Assembly: GCA_022818135.1 (NCBI GenBank)
Contig: JAFMSR010000009.1
Coordinates: 17,072,077-17,136,076, forward strand
Length of the DNA stretch: 64,000 nucleotides
Source of the DNA: Saxidomus purpurata
Taxonomy: Eukaryota; Mollusca; Bivalvia; Venerida; Veneridae
Direction: 5' to 3'
Shown in pieces: positions 21,085-33,720 of this stretch. Each line of letters opens with the position of its first letter. Position 1 is the first letter of the stretch. Under the pieces are notes generated by a model, which was not told where the DNA came from, did no database searches, and saw only the letters and a list, made by a program, of their open reading frames with translations. Made by a program: the position numbers and the translations under genes.

Positions 21085-23440
21085 GTGGGAATAAAATTGA
21101 TACAGAATTATATATTTTATTGTAACTTTGGCAATGTTAATTTTCAAACAGTATAAATCGGTGACTACTGTCTGTCTGAAATTATCACGTTCACTTTGAA
21201 GTGTTATATTACTTTGAAGTGAAATATAACCTTTTTAAGTTTCCACGTGATACCAGTTAATTTTGTAAACATATACATTTGTATATGAATACGAACACGA
21301 ACATAATTTCTGCTTTTAATGAAGTATTCGATATTTTATGAAAATATGTTTTGCTCTTTATTAATCCCTGTATTTTCTTGAGTTTGGTTAACAACTATCA
21401 TATAGGAGGCTTAACGTTCCGTTTTGCACTGTTTAACACCGTTTCAACCATGATATTACATTTATTTTACATGTGTACAGTTTTTGGAACAAACCAGTAT
21501 TGTACCCTATCTCCCGAGTGCAACTGCCAGTTTTCTCACATAAAAAGATGTTGCCGTAGCAAAGCTCAAGCATATGACCCATCATCAGTTAGAGCTTACT
21601 GTGGTTTTAAGTTATTTCTAGTGGTTATAACATTCCGACCACGATGTTATGTAGGAGGATTGTTTTAATCAGTCTTTTATTCAAAACTTGGAAGATGCCA
21701 AAATCGAATGGAAAAAAATCTCTTCAATCATTATACCATGCGAGACGAAATAAGAAGTAGATTCACGAATGTGTTCTTCAGTATTGTAAAGTACATACAA
21801 GTATTTCTTTTAATGTTTATTGCTTTCTGTCATTTTAGCAACGGGTGATGTAATCACCTCTTATCTCAGAATCTCTCATCGTAAATTTTGAACTTTGTGC
21901 ACCTTACTCTGTCAAACCAAATTGCTCACTTAAGGAACGAATTAATTCGTAGCTTTTTTTCTCATTGGAATAGCAGACCACAAGAGAGAGCGAGATCAAT
22001 ATATTTGCGTAAATAGTCCGGAATATTTAAAGTCTTTTACCCAGTATTTCCGTGTAAACATTAAATGTCATCATAAACAATCGGGAAATTGTAAAACACT
22101 ATGAAAAGGTACTTTAGAATTGTAAATTACAAAATCAGTAGTTTTTCGGTGGGGGGGATCCCAATTCGCCTAGACTCTTTCAATTTCAAAGCACGGTTAT
22201 TTGCTATGCTTAAGTCCGTTTTATAATCCGGTATTTATGTTCAGTCTTTTGAATAGTGAGAACCATTTAAAGCTTTTAAAATTTAAATCCCGAGAACCCC
22301 GCAAATGTGTAAGGTATGAAATGTTTATTTTTGTAATTACCCCGTGTGATAATAATTGTTCTTACTGAGCAGATGGTCCCTATTGTTTAGGGATGAAAAT
22401 AACTCATACCATGTTAAAAGCAAATGCTCAGCCTGCAGTATTTGTGCAGTCTCTTCGTGATATATGCTGTTCATTCAATGAGCACCGTTTTAAACAACTT
22501 ATTTATAAATAATATACTTTCTACAACGAAATACGTACATTTGTTCATGACCAGGGTATAGTTTAATGCATTAAGATACTTCTTTGTTGTTTTTAATGTG
22601 TTACTGTGAATAAGATGAATCAATAGTATAAACAAAGATAATTGGGTTAGAAATATAAAGATAATTATCCAAAGAGAAGCAAAATTACATGAAACGTTTT
22701 ACATTTCTGAGAAGTTTTCTTTGCGAACAATTTTTGTTTCTTTCTGGCTTCGAATTTTACATATTTTTCAAATATAACTCACAATTAGTATTCTTCTTAC
22801 TGTACTAAGCTGCCAGTGATAAAATCTCAGTTTTACGACATTCTCTGTATTCCAGTATTCATGCAATGAAAACAGATAAAACAAACTAACGATAGGCATG
22901 TAGCGGAAATTGCTTTTTTATTCTTTCAGCGAATTGTACAATTAAATAAAGATCTTTGGCTGATAAGCAATATTTTATATTTAGTAAATTATATACAGTT
23001 ATTATAAACAACTTGATATTCTTACAATATTAATTATCAAAGTTTACAACTTTTACATAAGGTAGTCTGTGATCTGAATTAAGATGACGTTTTATAAAAT
23101 GGTATTTATCTATTTATACATGTACGTCTGAACTCTTGAAGATAAAATAGTGTCAAACTTACGAGAAACCAATAGCATTTATGTAGCTGAGTAATTGCTT
23201 GCAGACTAGATCAAATGGTCAGAAGCAGCGCTACTTAAGCTTAATTTATTTGCCACCGAATATTATTTTATTGGGTTTAATGAATTTCACTTTTGTCATG
23301 TCGTATTTTACCATTGCCATTTTGTGTTTTGCCACTTCTTTGATTGTTTTCGTACTTGGGCAGTCCTATCTTTTGTCTTTTTAAGTTGTCCAGAATTTAG
23401 GACACAAGTAAGAGGACGAAAAAAGCGCTTATTACATGCA
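21085..23440. repeat. array segment S1, copy B
   Basis: Counterpart of copy A without the LINE and the 650-bp insertion. Retains TATTTCCGTGTAAACATTAA, a minus-strand SINE (21428-21660), and the AGAACCCCGCAAATGTGTAA and TTTTGCCACTTCTTTGATTG landmarks. No gene. Confidence 0.75.
21428..21660 (-). mobile_element. tRNA-derived SINE copy
   Basis: Same family and orientation as 9778-9975. It runs from TTTAACACCGTTTCAACC to the degenerate head ACCACGATGTTATGTAGGAG. Confidence 0.6.
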
Positions 23441-23463
23441 CAAAAATAATTATACCATCGTAT

Positions 23464-23650
23464 AGCACGGCTTAACTCGCAACAATGGGTGTAGTCGTAA
23501 TATTTTATTTATACCCATACAAATGACAACCATCATCGTTTGGCTGCAAAGTCAATGCAGGCATAACATCAGCCTAACTGTACGACATAAAGCTTTTTAA
23601 AAAGCACGGAATAAAACACTTATTCAAATAACTAAGCGTGAGGCCTAGAT
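23464..23650 (+). repeat. truncated lectin 5' flank, lectin gene missing (unit B)
   Basis: CGGCTTAACTCGCAACAATGG onwards matches the distal start of the lectin 5' flanks, up to GTGAGGCCTAGAT. It then joins at once to CTACAATTTAAAGGGTCTC, which in the CTL3 unit lies ~3.4 kb downstream of the lectin stop. The proximal promoter, lectin gene and 3' flank are therefore absent. A second deletion precedes it: ACCATCGTATA joins directly to GCACGGCTTAACT, skipping ~900 bp present in unit A. Confidence 0.8.
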
Positions 23651-23654
23651 CTAC

Positions 23655-25540
23655 AATTTAAAGGGTCTCTGCAAAATAAAAGCAAAGTAGGCAGCATTTG
23701 TATGATTAAAGTTCACGAGTTTTCTTTCAATCTTTCCTACTATACTATCAGGTGCAATTGAATGGCTAGATAAATCAATATCCAAAGTTTAGCTTGTCGT
23801 ACAGATTGTAAGGTGTACGTTTTTTCAGACACAGGTTTTAAAATAAAATGCTCTATTTGTTTTACCAAAACTGTGTAAAACATAAAATGAAAATCCTGTT
23901 GAAATTCTACAATCCATGAACTTTTTTTCTCTGTAATTGTTCAACTCATTTTGTCTGAAAAGTTGAAAACGCTGTAATTCGAGACGCGCTATCAAAGAAA
24001 GGTTATTCACATTGCACACGATAAAAATACATTTCTGATTGAGCGCATATTCTAATATTATAAGATACATTTCGATCGACAACTTAAGAATGCATTTTCT
24101 TTAACACCCACATAAATGTCTATATAGACTCTAGGCGTAACATCATACCCTATCAGGAGTGAGTCTATAACTTCGCTCACAGTCAGATATAATAAACTAA
24201 TAATAAATTACATATAATACTTATACCTGCTTTTGAATGTGAATTTGTGGACAGTGTCCCACTTGGAGGTTAGCAGACTCATGTCATTGTTGTCTGCAAG
24301 TCCAAATTTGACGACAAAAACGTGTAAGGAGGAACAAAATCAATGCTTGCAGACGCCATATTAATTTAGTTACAAAACAAGGGAAGCCTATCAAGCAATC
24401 GCATGAAAACTATAAAGGGATGCCCAACCACATTGACAAATTACTTTAAATTATCTAAATTTTAAATCTGGATCATTTTGACATTAACAGAACTCTGGAT
24501 TGTTTTTAAATCTGTTAGACCTAACACTAGTGAAACGTCATTTTAATGCATTTTTGGCGTTTACAAAATGTTCGATTGTTCAAACCAATTGCACGCACGT
24601 ACGTACGTGCGCATGACCAGGAACGCCCCTCTGTCACACCGGGTCGGTCATTTTGTGCACAATTGGGCATGGTTTGAACTTTACCCAGACGGCATAATCT
24701 GAACAAACTTAGTCGAGGACAACTAGATATTGCAAGTACACACCACGTTTTAAAGCTAAATGTTGACGACGAACGGCGACGGGCACGGGCTTATTATACT
24801 TGCTAAGCAGGAGTATGTTGTAATCGGATGAACTAACTTGGAATATTGTTATAATAGATCTTACTGCTCTTCGTCGTTGTTGCAGTTGAACGAGTTTAGC
24901 GCCCGTTTCAATCGTATTTGGTCATTTTACACAGGAGTGCAGTTTACTTAATTATCGTTCCTGCGAAGAACCAATACTACACCCTTAACCTCTAAAAGAA
25001 ACTGCCAACGTTACCACATAAAGAGACATGGTCGTTAGAAGGGTTCGAACCCAAGACCCTAAATCTATGAGAGGCTAAATTTGTTTCTAAACAGTAACTC
25101 TAACCACTCGGCCACGGATGCAGACTGACTAGCTGCTCTACATTATATCTTTACTGATTCAAAGGGATTTTATATAAAGACCTTTGCAAACAGTCTAAAT
25201 TATCACGCAATTTACAATACAATGCACAATTCCGTGATTATTAGTTAGTGCTTATGCCAAACAACGGATCTATTTTCAGCGATATCTTGTCTAAATCGGA
25301 AGAGTGTACATTTTATGTAATTAAAACGAAATAAATTTATGTAGTTCTAACTCACTGTTGAAGTAATATTACCCTGCATAATTTCCATCTTGAGTTTTGG
25401 CCAAGAACGATGCTGAAAACATAGTAAATACTTTGAAAACATGTAAATAATGAATTGAGTTAATTCTCTTTTTGAAAGATATCACTTAAATATACAGTTA
25501 CCTATACAAAGGGTTGGTGTCTCAATGTTTCGCTAGGATC
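23655..25540. repeat. array segment S6, copy B
   Basis: Matches ~50470-52340 almost base for base from ~23655 to ~25330, while its match to copy A is visibly weaker. Contains the minus-strand SINE at 24884-25134 and the ACGT palindrome. No gene. Confidence 0.8.
24884..25134 (-). mobile_element. tRNA-derived SINE copy, full head
   Basis: Best-preserved member. Read on the minus strand, GTGGCCGAGTGGTTAGAGTT (A-box) is followed by GGGTTCGAACCC (B-box), then ACGACCATGTCTCTTTATGT and AGAAACTGCCAACG read backwards. It ends near CGCTAAACTCG. The order fits a tRNA head plus a conserved central body. Confidence 0.8.
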
Positions 25541-27960
25541 GTCAAAAAATATTTTCACTGACTTTCTCCTATATATTCAGTGGGAATAAAACTGATACAG
25601 AATCATATATATTTATTGTTACTTTGGCAAAGTTAATTTTAAAGCAGCATAAATCGGTGACTAATGTCTCTCTGAAATTATGACGTTCACTTTGAAGGGT
25701 AATATCACTTTGGAGCGAAATATCACTTTTTTAAGTTTCACGTGATACAGGTACATTTTGTAAACAGTAACATGAATACGAAAACGGACACTATTTCTGA
25801 TTTTAATAAAGTATTCGATATTTTATGAAAATGTGTTTTGCTCTTTATTTATCCCTGTATTTTCTGCCTGTTGAGTTTGGTTAACCATTATCATACAGGA
25901 GGCTTAACGTTACGTTTTTCACGGTTTAACGCCGTTTCAACCATATTACGTTTATTGTACATGTGAACAGTTTCCGGAACGAGCCAGTATTGTACCCTAT
26001 CTCTCGTGTGCAACTGCCAATTTTCTCATATAAAAAGATGTCGTCCGTAGCAGAGCTCGAGCATATGACCCTCCATCAGTTAGAGCTTACTGTGATTTTA
26101 AGTTATTTCTAGTGGTTATGACATTCCGATCACGAGGTTATGTAGGAGGATTGTTTAAATCCGTCTTTTTTTCAAAACTTAGAAGATGCCAAAATCGGAT
26201 GGATAAGACAAACAATCCTTTTCAATCATTATACCATGCGAAACGAAACAAGAAGTATCTTTAAAAAATGTACACGAACGTAGTAGCCAATGTGTTCTTC
26301 ATTAATGTAAAGTACATACAAGTATTTCTTTTTATGTGTATTGCTTTCTGTCATTTAAGCATGGGCTGATGTAATCAACTCTAATCTTATAACCTCTTGT
26401 CGTAAATTTTTAACTTTCTGCACCTAATCCTGTCAAACCAAATTACTCACTTAAGTAACGAAATAGTTCGAAGCTTTGGTTCATTGAAAAATTGTAAATT
26501 ACAAAATCAGTAGTTTTTTGGGGGAAAATCAATGAATTATTCCTGAAATTGCGAACGCATGTATTTTCAAAAGTGCTTATACTTTAACATCGCCTAGACG
26601 CTTTCAATTTCAAAGCACGGTTATTTGCTATGCTTAAGTCCGGTATTTATATTCAGTCTTTTGAATAATGAGAACCCTTGAAAGCTTTTAAAAAATTAAT
26701 TCCCGAGAACCCCGCAAATTTGTAAGATATCAATTGTTTGTTTTGTAATTACACCGTGTGCTTGGATAAAACTGCACCCCAGAAGTGTTGTGTGTACTCT
26801 GCACCCCATGTGCATGAAATACCATGATATCACTTGAGGAACTCTGTCCGTTCGTCCTTCTTCGTTTCCGCTCAATGACTTGAGATCTATATGACCTATA
26901 TTCGTCCAACTTTATATAATGATTGTTCTTACTGAGCAGATGGTCCCTATTGTTTTGGGTAAATTTAACTCATACCATGTTGTAAGCAAATGCTTGTGCC
27001 TTTTACACTAGTGTAGATCATGATCAGTCTGTAGTATTTGTGCAGTTCCTTCGTGATCTATATTTTTCAGTCAATGAGCACCGTTTTATACTACTTAATA
27101 TACTTTCTACAACAAAAAGCGTACATTTGTACATGACCAGAGTATAGTTTAATGCCTTAAGATACTTCTTAGTTGTTTTAAAGTGTCACTGTGAACAAGA
27201 TGAACAATCAATAGTATAAACAAAGGTTTGTTGGTTAGAAATATACAGGTTTCCAAAGAGAAGCAAAATTACATAAAACGTTTTACATTTCTGATCAGTT
27301 TTCTAAGCGAACAATTTTTGTTTCTTTCTGGCTTGGAATTTTACATCTTGTTCAAATATAACTGACAATTGATATAAAAACAACTTATCCAATGCTTCTA
27401 ACTGTACAATCCTTAATTTTCAGACAAGATGTATGGAAACACACCTGTTTTATGCATAAACTGTTAGTTTTTAGCTGCCAGTGATAAAATCTCAGTTTTA
27501 CGTCAATCATTATCTGTATTCCAGCATTCATGCGATAATAATTGATAAAAAAGAGAACGATAGGCGTGCATTGCTTTTTATATGGTTTCAGTGTTTTGTA
27601 CATTTTGAAATAAAGATCTTTGGCTGATAAGCAATATCTTGTACTGAGTAAATTATATTCTGCTATTATAAATACCTTGATATTCTTACAATTTTGGTAT
27701 TCAACATATGCAACTTTTACATAAGATAGTCAGTTATTTCAATAAGATGTCGCTTTATAACATGGTATTTTTCGAGTTATACAACTCTCGAAGAAAAAAA
27801 AGTGCAAAAATGTTTGCCTAATTTTGTGATGTCGTATTTCATCATTGCCTTTTTTTTGTTTAGCCACTTCTTTGATTCTTTTCGTACTTAGGCAGTCCTT
27901 TCTTTTGTCTTTTTAGTTGTCCGGAAATTAGGACACAAATAAGATGACAACTAATGCGCT
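25540..27960. repeat. array segment S1, copy C
   Basis: Third copy of the S1 segment, leading into the CTL2 unit. Has the SINE (25918-26150) and the same landmark order. It lacks the TATTTCCGTGTAAACATTAA stretch present in A, B and D. No gene. Confidence 0.75.
25918..26150 (-). mobile_element. tRNA-derived SINE copy
   Basis: Same family and position in the unit as 9778 and 21428, from CACGGTTTAACGCCGTTTCA to CACGAGGTTATGTAGGAGG. Confidence 0.6.
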
Positions 27961-28340
27961 TATCTCATCGGAACATTAGTCTAAATACCTTATAAAAAGT
28001 AGTGAAATATTCGACAACTAACATAACATAACGACATTTTGAAATACACGTTATTATCCAGGTCTACACGTACCTCTGTGGACCTGGCAGGTGATCGCAT
28101 TAAGTATTTATTATAGGTATACGATATAATCTGTTATACTAGTATATACTATATAGGCCTTGACGATGTGCAAGACGTACAGAAATACATATATTAAATT
28201 CATTTACAAAGCACAGGCTCTTGTTGATTGGAATTACAGGCACAACATATAGTGTATTTCCATGCTTTTATCTTAAGATCAATAACAATTTATCTTTTGG
28301 TGCCAAAACATACCATATAAACAGTTCTGAACGGTTTTTA
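27961..28340. repeat. array segment S2, copy C
   Basis: Matches ~13480-13735 and ~54960-55265, with TTGGAATTACAGGCACAA and TATCTTTTGGTGCCAAAACA shared with one or two changes. Interrupted on the right by the 1.1-kb insertion. No gene. Confidence 0.7.
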
Positions 28341-29444
28341 GCTCGCCAGGGTGAGCTGTTCTAATTGATGATTGTCCGTCGTCCGTCAACATTTTGATTC
28401 AAATGACATCTCCTCTGAAACCACTAGGCCAATGTTGATAAAACTATGCAGGAATGTTCCTTGCATGGAGCTCTACCAAAATTGTTCAAAGAATTCCATT
28501 CAATGCAGAACTCTGGTTGCTATGGCAACAAATAGGAAAAACCTTAAAAGTCTTTTCCTCTGAAACCACAAGGCCTAGAGCTTAGATATTTGGCATGTAG
28601 CATTGTCTAGTAAACCTCTACCAAGACTGTTCAAATTATGACCCCCGGATCAAAAATGATCCCGCGCGGGTGGTCACTAAGTTTTACATATGCTTATATA
28701 GGAAAAACTTTGTCTCTGAAGGCCTAGAGCTTAGATATTTGGCATGTAGCATTGGCTAGCGGACCTCTACCAAGATTGTTCAAATTATGACCCCCGGATC
28801 AAAATTGACCCCGCACGGGGGTCACTTAGTTTTACATAGGCTTATATAGGAAAAACTTAAAAAAATCTTCTTCTCTGAAACCACAAGGCCTAGAGCTTAG
28901 ATATTTGGCATGTAGCATTGTCTAGTGGACATCAACCAAGATTGTTCAAATTATGACACCCGGATCAAATTTGACCCCTCACGGGGGTCACTTAGTTTTA
29001 CGTAGGATTATATAGGAAAAACTTTAAAAAATCTTCTTCTCTGAAACCAAAAGGCACAGAGCTTAGATACTTGCCATGTAGCATTGGTAAGTGGACCTCT
29101 ACCAAGATTGTTCAAGTTATGCCCCTGGGATTAAAATTGACCCCGCACGGGGGTCACTTAGTTTTACATAGGCTTATATAGGAAAAACTTTGAAAATCTT
29201 CTTCTCTGAAACAACAAGGTCTAGAGCTTAGATATTTGGCATGTAGCATTGCCTAGTAGACCTCTTCAAAGTTTGTTCAAATTATGCCCCTGGGGTCAAA
29301 ATTGACCTTGCCCGGGGGGTCACTTGTTTTACAAAGACGTATATAGGAAAACCTATTTGGTATATAACATTATCTAGTGATCTTCCACCAGGCAAGTGGA
29401 CTTGTACCAAGGTGAGCGATATAGAGCTATCTTGGCCCTCTTGC
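28341..29444 (+). mobile_element. 1.1-kb insertion carrying ~150-bp tandem units
   Basis: The empty site near 55258 reads GGTTTTTACTTTCACTTCC. Here GGTTTTTA and TACTTTTACTTCC are split by 1104 bp, so at most a TA is duplicated. The left end is GCTCGCCAGGGTGAGCTGTT; the right end is GGTGAGCGATATAGAGCTAT followed by CTTGGCCCTCTTGC. Inside are about five to six units with CCTCTACCAAGATTGTTCAA, GCTTAGATATTTGGCATGTA and GGGGGTCACTTAGTTTTACA. I recognise the unit as a common bivalve repeat. It could be a Helitron-like or other non-autonomous element. No terminal inverted repeats are clear. Confidence 0.75.
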
Positions 29445-31977
29445 TACTTTTACTTCCTCATGAAACTCATGAGAAACACAATTAAGTTCAATTGTATTTA
29501 CTTGTATTTGGTTAGATAAACTTGTGAAATATTGTTGAAACATGTTTTAAACACGAAAGCTACAGAAAAAGAGTTAATTTCTTCTACCTACGAAATTGGC
29601 CTAAGTATTGTACACATGTACAATATGACCATGTAGGGGTCACGGCTTAGCTCGCAACAATGGGTGTAGCCATGGTATTTTATTCATACTCATACAAATT
29701 ACAACCATCATCGTTTGGCGGCAAAGTCAAAACAGGCATAAAATTAGCCTAAATGTACGACCTAAGGGCTTTCAAAAGGAACGGGACAAAATACCTATTC
29801 GTATAACTACACGTGAAGCCTAGATTTAAAAGAATATTTGTACCGGCACTACTTCACACTGTGCCATGAAGCCTTTCTTTGCAATAACATTTCACTGTGC
29901 TATTTCATGGACGAGCGTTATCTACATCATGCCAAATTGTACGAAGATAAAATCAACAAGTCGTTTTTAATCGTGGCAAGTTACTGAAATCCTTTTTATG
30001 TCTGTCGAACAATGATAAGAAGCATGAGTAGATATTTTCCAGAAATCCTACACTTAATTTAATTTACTTCCAGGATGATTTCCGTCCCACCCTGATTTAT
30101 GAGGAAAAAACTACGTAAGTTGCTTATTTCTAGAGTGTAGCTGGAATCCACTTTCTGGGTACGCAAGTCAAAGACATTATATTCGACATCGTAAACTTTC
30201 ATACCTATACAAATGTTTGAACTTGTTACATATATATATCTAACACCCTTTAAATGAAAACTTGTTTTTGAAATATCTGTCTTTTTTTACATTTATCTTA
30301 TGTGAACAACATTTCTCACTTTGAATGGGTACATGGAAAAATGTATAACGTTTTCAATGATATCAACATGTGACCATGAACAGAATTAAATAGAAAGTAT
30401 AAGATCTATTCTCAAATTAAATTCTCTTGATGGCTGATTCTTGTCAAAAGTTGAACTTTCTATAAATTCACAAATACAATGTAACGTAGTTTAATTTCTG
30501 ATAAGTTAGCCCGTGAAAGCCTTGTTTATGGCATAATAAACCCTGCTTTTTCTACCGACTGTATATAGAGACAAACTCGTGAGTCATGTTAGATTAGCCT
30601 ACTTCATGCGACTAAAATTGACTGTTTTTGTGATAAAAATACCACTGGATTCCGGGAAACAATTCATAGATGGTAGAAATTCTCTGAACTATACAGACTT
30701 TCTTTGACCTCAGCCTTTTATAAGAGAGTATTTTTTAGGAACGCTAATTTTTAACTTAGAAAAAATCATTTTCAGATATGTATACAGTCGTATTATAATA
30801 ACTGACTTATAAATATTAATTTACTAAGAAAAGAGGGCTGGTCTTAGAAACAATAAATAGAGAACGTAAAGTAACACGTGTGTGGACTAAAAGCTGATTA
30901 TAATAAAAATTTCATATTAATTCTATCATAATTTTAGGGTCATGCCTCTCTAAGTATACACTTCTATGTAAAGGACAACAATGGAAATAAGAGGTTTCCT
31001 CTTTTTTGTGTCATCCTTATTATAGATACGTATGACATGGTTAAATTTATCTATCTATTTTATTTATTTATTAAATTGTTTATTTAAAATTTTTGTAATC
31101 AACTGTTTTACTTCCAAATCCTTATCATTTTCAAATGTTCATTACTGTGATACCATCATTGTGATATGCATATATATTGAAACAAATAATAATAATAATA
31201 ACTGTAAATCCGAAGAGAACGCATTAGTCACGCTTCATTTCACTCTAATTGTACTATAGTAAAATGATAAATGATGCGCCGTGTAACTGCATAAATAATA
31301 ATGTTCATTGCTACATGTATATATGTATATCTAGAATGATTGACGTAAAATTTCTAAAACGTTTACCCTGAATACAAGACCATCATAAGAACATAAAATT
31401 AAATTCTCTAAACTGAAAGATTAACAGGAACGGCCAACTGGTTGTAATATGTAAGTGAAAGAAATATGCAAATAAAAAACCAACTGACATTTGCTATGAA
31501 AATGTCTGGCATCTGTTTTATCTTTACAGCAACACATTTTAATGAGTCAAGTCTTTTCTATCGGAAACACTTATTTGTGATGGCATTCTCCTTTTAACAC
31601 CGAATCCTGACCTTGAAACTATGTACAAAGATACTATATCGACCTTGTAAATATACCTATGCACAGTACATTTTAAATAATGAGTAACATGAATTCATGA
31701 ATTCTTATAATTGACCATAAAAAGTAAAAATACAAACACAAATAAATACAGTTAAGTGTAAAAGTGGTGACGAAAGTTTTGCTACGCTCTTTAAATCTGA
31801 ACAGAAATCCGACCGATATTTAAAGTACGTACAACATAACTGTAGTCAGTTTCACTTCCTCTGCTACACTTGCAACATATTAATAAATTTGGCCAGACGT
31901 TAGATATTGTGCTGGTATCGTAGCTACTAGTATATTATGTTAATACGTATATTTGATTTTTGTTTTAAAACTTAAAC
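29445..31977 (+). repeat. lectin 5' flank (segment S3) of CTL2, with a ~1.1-kb extra block
   Basis: 29640-30240 and 31390-31977 match the CTL1 5' flank. 30245-31390 has no counterpart in the other units; it is AT-rich, includes a short (AAT)n run at ~31186, and has no recognisable ends or coding content. The last ~230 bp carry the conserved block before the ATG. Confidence 0.7.
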
Positions 31978-32754
31978 ATGGATTTATTACGCTGTGAATA
32001 CTTACATTTATGTTATTTACTGTACATCATTGTATCTGCTGCTACCTGTGCACCTCTGACGGACGGTGATGGCGTTGAACAAGAAGATTTGAATGGTGAA
32101 ATGTTAGTTAAGCTGGGAGAAAAACTGAAGTTACCAAGGTTACAACTTCTTGGCAGGACTATCGAAAATTTAGAGAAAAAGATTGAAGAAAAGATTTGCG
32201 ACCTTCATCATTGCACGGCATGGACTCAATGGCAGGGTTGTGACGCAAGACCGGGTCAGTTTGGCTCGAAATTTAGAACCCGTCAGTGCGGGGTGAATTC
32301 AACCACTTGTGAGTCGGACACTAATAGTAGAATAGAGAAAGAGTCTAGCATCTGTATTGGATTCTGTCCAAAAGAATATAATGTGACAAAGAACGGTTAT
32401 TGTATGAAGCTGTATGCAGATCAAGGTCGGAATCATGATGCTGCTGAACAGCAATGCAAGAAGGACGGTGGTCATCTAATTAACATAGATTCCGAGGTTA
32501 AGTATGGTGATGTTAACAGTCTGCTAAAAGGTTTTAATGGTGGTACCTGGGTAGATGGACGTAGGAAGGATGTCAGCTCACCGTGGGAGTTCACGTATGG
32601 TTCCAAGAAAGGTTACTTTAAATGGAAACCTGGTCAGCCAAGCAATGGATCCAATGAGTTTTGTGTATATGTTTATCTGTCTAGTGGCAATGTCGCAATG
32701 TATGATAATATTTGTGGAAGTTCTTTTTACGCTTTATGCGAAATAGCTGAGTAA
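31978..32754 (+). CDS. CTL2: secreted TSP1-like + C-type lectin domain protein, 258 aa
   Basis: Intronless ORF with the same layout as CTL1: signal peptide to ~24, helical stretch, TSP1-like module, C-type lectin domain. The start ATG lies in AACATGG and the stop in GAGTAAACTGAG. The sugar-site triplet is QPS (GQPSNGSNEF), followed by CVYVYLSSGNVAMYDNICGS and YALCEIAE, the alpha-type tail. The tail keeps a YDN where classical lectins have WND, so partial calcium coordination is possible. The first variable loop reads GFNGGTW. The AATAAA at 33520 is 766 nt downstream; the same position is conserved after CTL4. Likely a secreted recognition lectin. Expression cannot be judged here. Confidence 0.9.
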   Translation: MDLLRCEYLHLCYLLYIIVSAATCAPLTDGDGVEQEDLNGEMLVKLGEKLKLPRLQLLGRTIENLEKKIEEKICDLHHCTAWTQWQGCDARPGQFGSKFRTRQCGVNSTTCESDTNSRIEKESSICIGFCPKEYNVTKNGYCMKLYADQGRNHDAAEQQCKKDGGHLINIDSEVKYGDVNSLLKGFNGGTWVDGRRKDVSSPWEFTYGSKKGYFKWKPGQPSNGSNEFCVYVYLSSGNVAMYDNICGSSFYALCEIAE

Positions 32755-33720
32755 ACTGAGTATGTACGTGCGTTTCACACGGATGTTGTTGAATTACATT
32801 TAACATTTGTATTGATGCTGAAAGTGTACTTGAGTTAAAACTTTCTTTCTGAAAGTCATTATCGAAAGACCAAAGATATGAAGTACTAGTACTAGTTCAA
32901 ACCGTATTACTGAAAAAGAATCAACGTGAGTCCTTCTTAGAAAGATGAATAATGCAACATTGTATTAAAAACTACATGTATCGGTACGTAAAGAGACGTT
33001 TTAATCATGTTGTATATCGAGTGTACACATGTAGTTTGGAAGCGGAATATTCGTTTTCTAGAACATTTTACAGCTTAATGCATACACATCTTGTAATACA
33101 AGCTACAGTAAATTTTGAATTACAATGTAGGTCACAAGAAGAATGATTTGCTTTAATGTTGTGTATGCATGTAACTAAGTATTTTGTTCTGCTGAATGGT
33201 AATTTTGTTTTTGAATTGCATATTTTATATATATGTAAATATACTAGTATGTATATTAAATAGATGGACTCACAGTTTACTCTGCAGGTGTCAATTCGTT
33301 TGAAAATGTTGATATATGAAAATATCGAAATCATTCAGGAGTGATCTAGGAAAAAGAGCGAGTGCACTATAGCAAGCTAGACTTTTTCTTTAGTTTTATA
33401 CAAATGTAGTTTCAAAAACTAAGAATGAAATTGTTGCTATATTCTGCCGAAGGCGCAGTGGTATATATTTCACCTACGTCCGTTAAAAGCTGTATCTAAG
33501 TACATGTTTGGATGAACTCAATAAAAGCTAAACTTAGAAACATTGTAGTTAAAAGGCAATTTATCGTATCCTTTCTAAACACCAAGTTACGTCCCTTGGT
33601 AATTTCAGTCAACTATGTACAATAAATATTGTCTTTGGGTATAAAACCCTTAAAATGCAAGATATATATTGCCTTTGAGCTTTATACCTGAAGACAATAT
33701 ATTTAACTTGCAGTACGACC
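32755..33720 (+). other. CTL2 3' flank, alpha type
   Basis: Matches 63047-63950 after CTL4, including GTGCACTATAGCAAGC, GATGAACTCAATAAAAG (AATAAA at 33520-33525) and the hairpin at 33628-33698. Contains the likely 3' UTR. No other gene. Confidence 0.7.
33628..33698. repeat. imperfect hairpin
   Basis: The left arm ATTGTCTTTGGGTATAAA and the right arm TTTATACCTGAAGACAAT are inverted with two mismatches. A longer version lies at 63854-63936. Confidence 0.75.
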
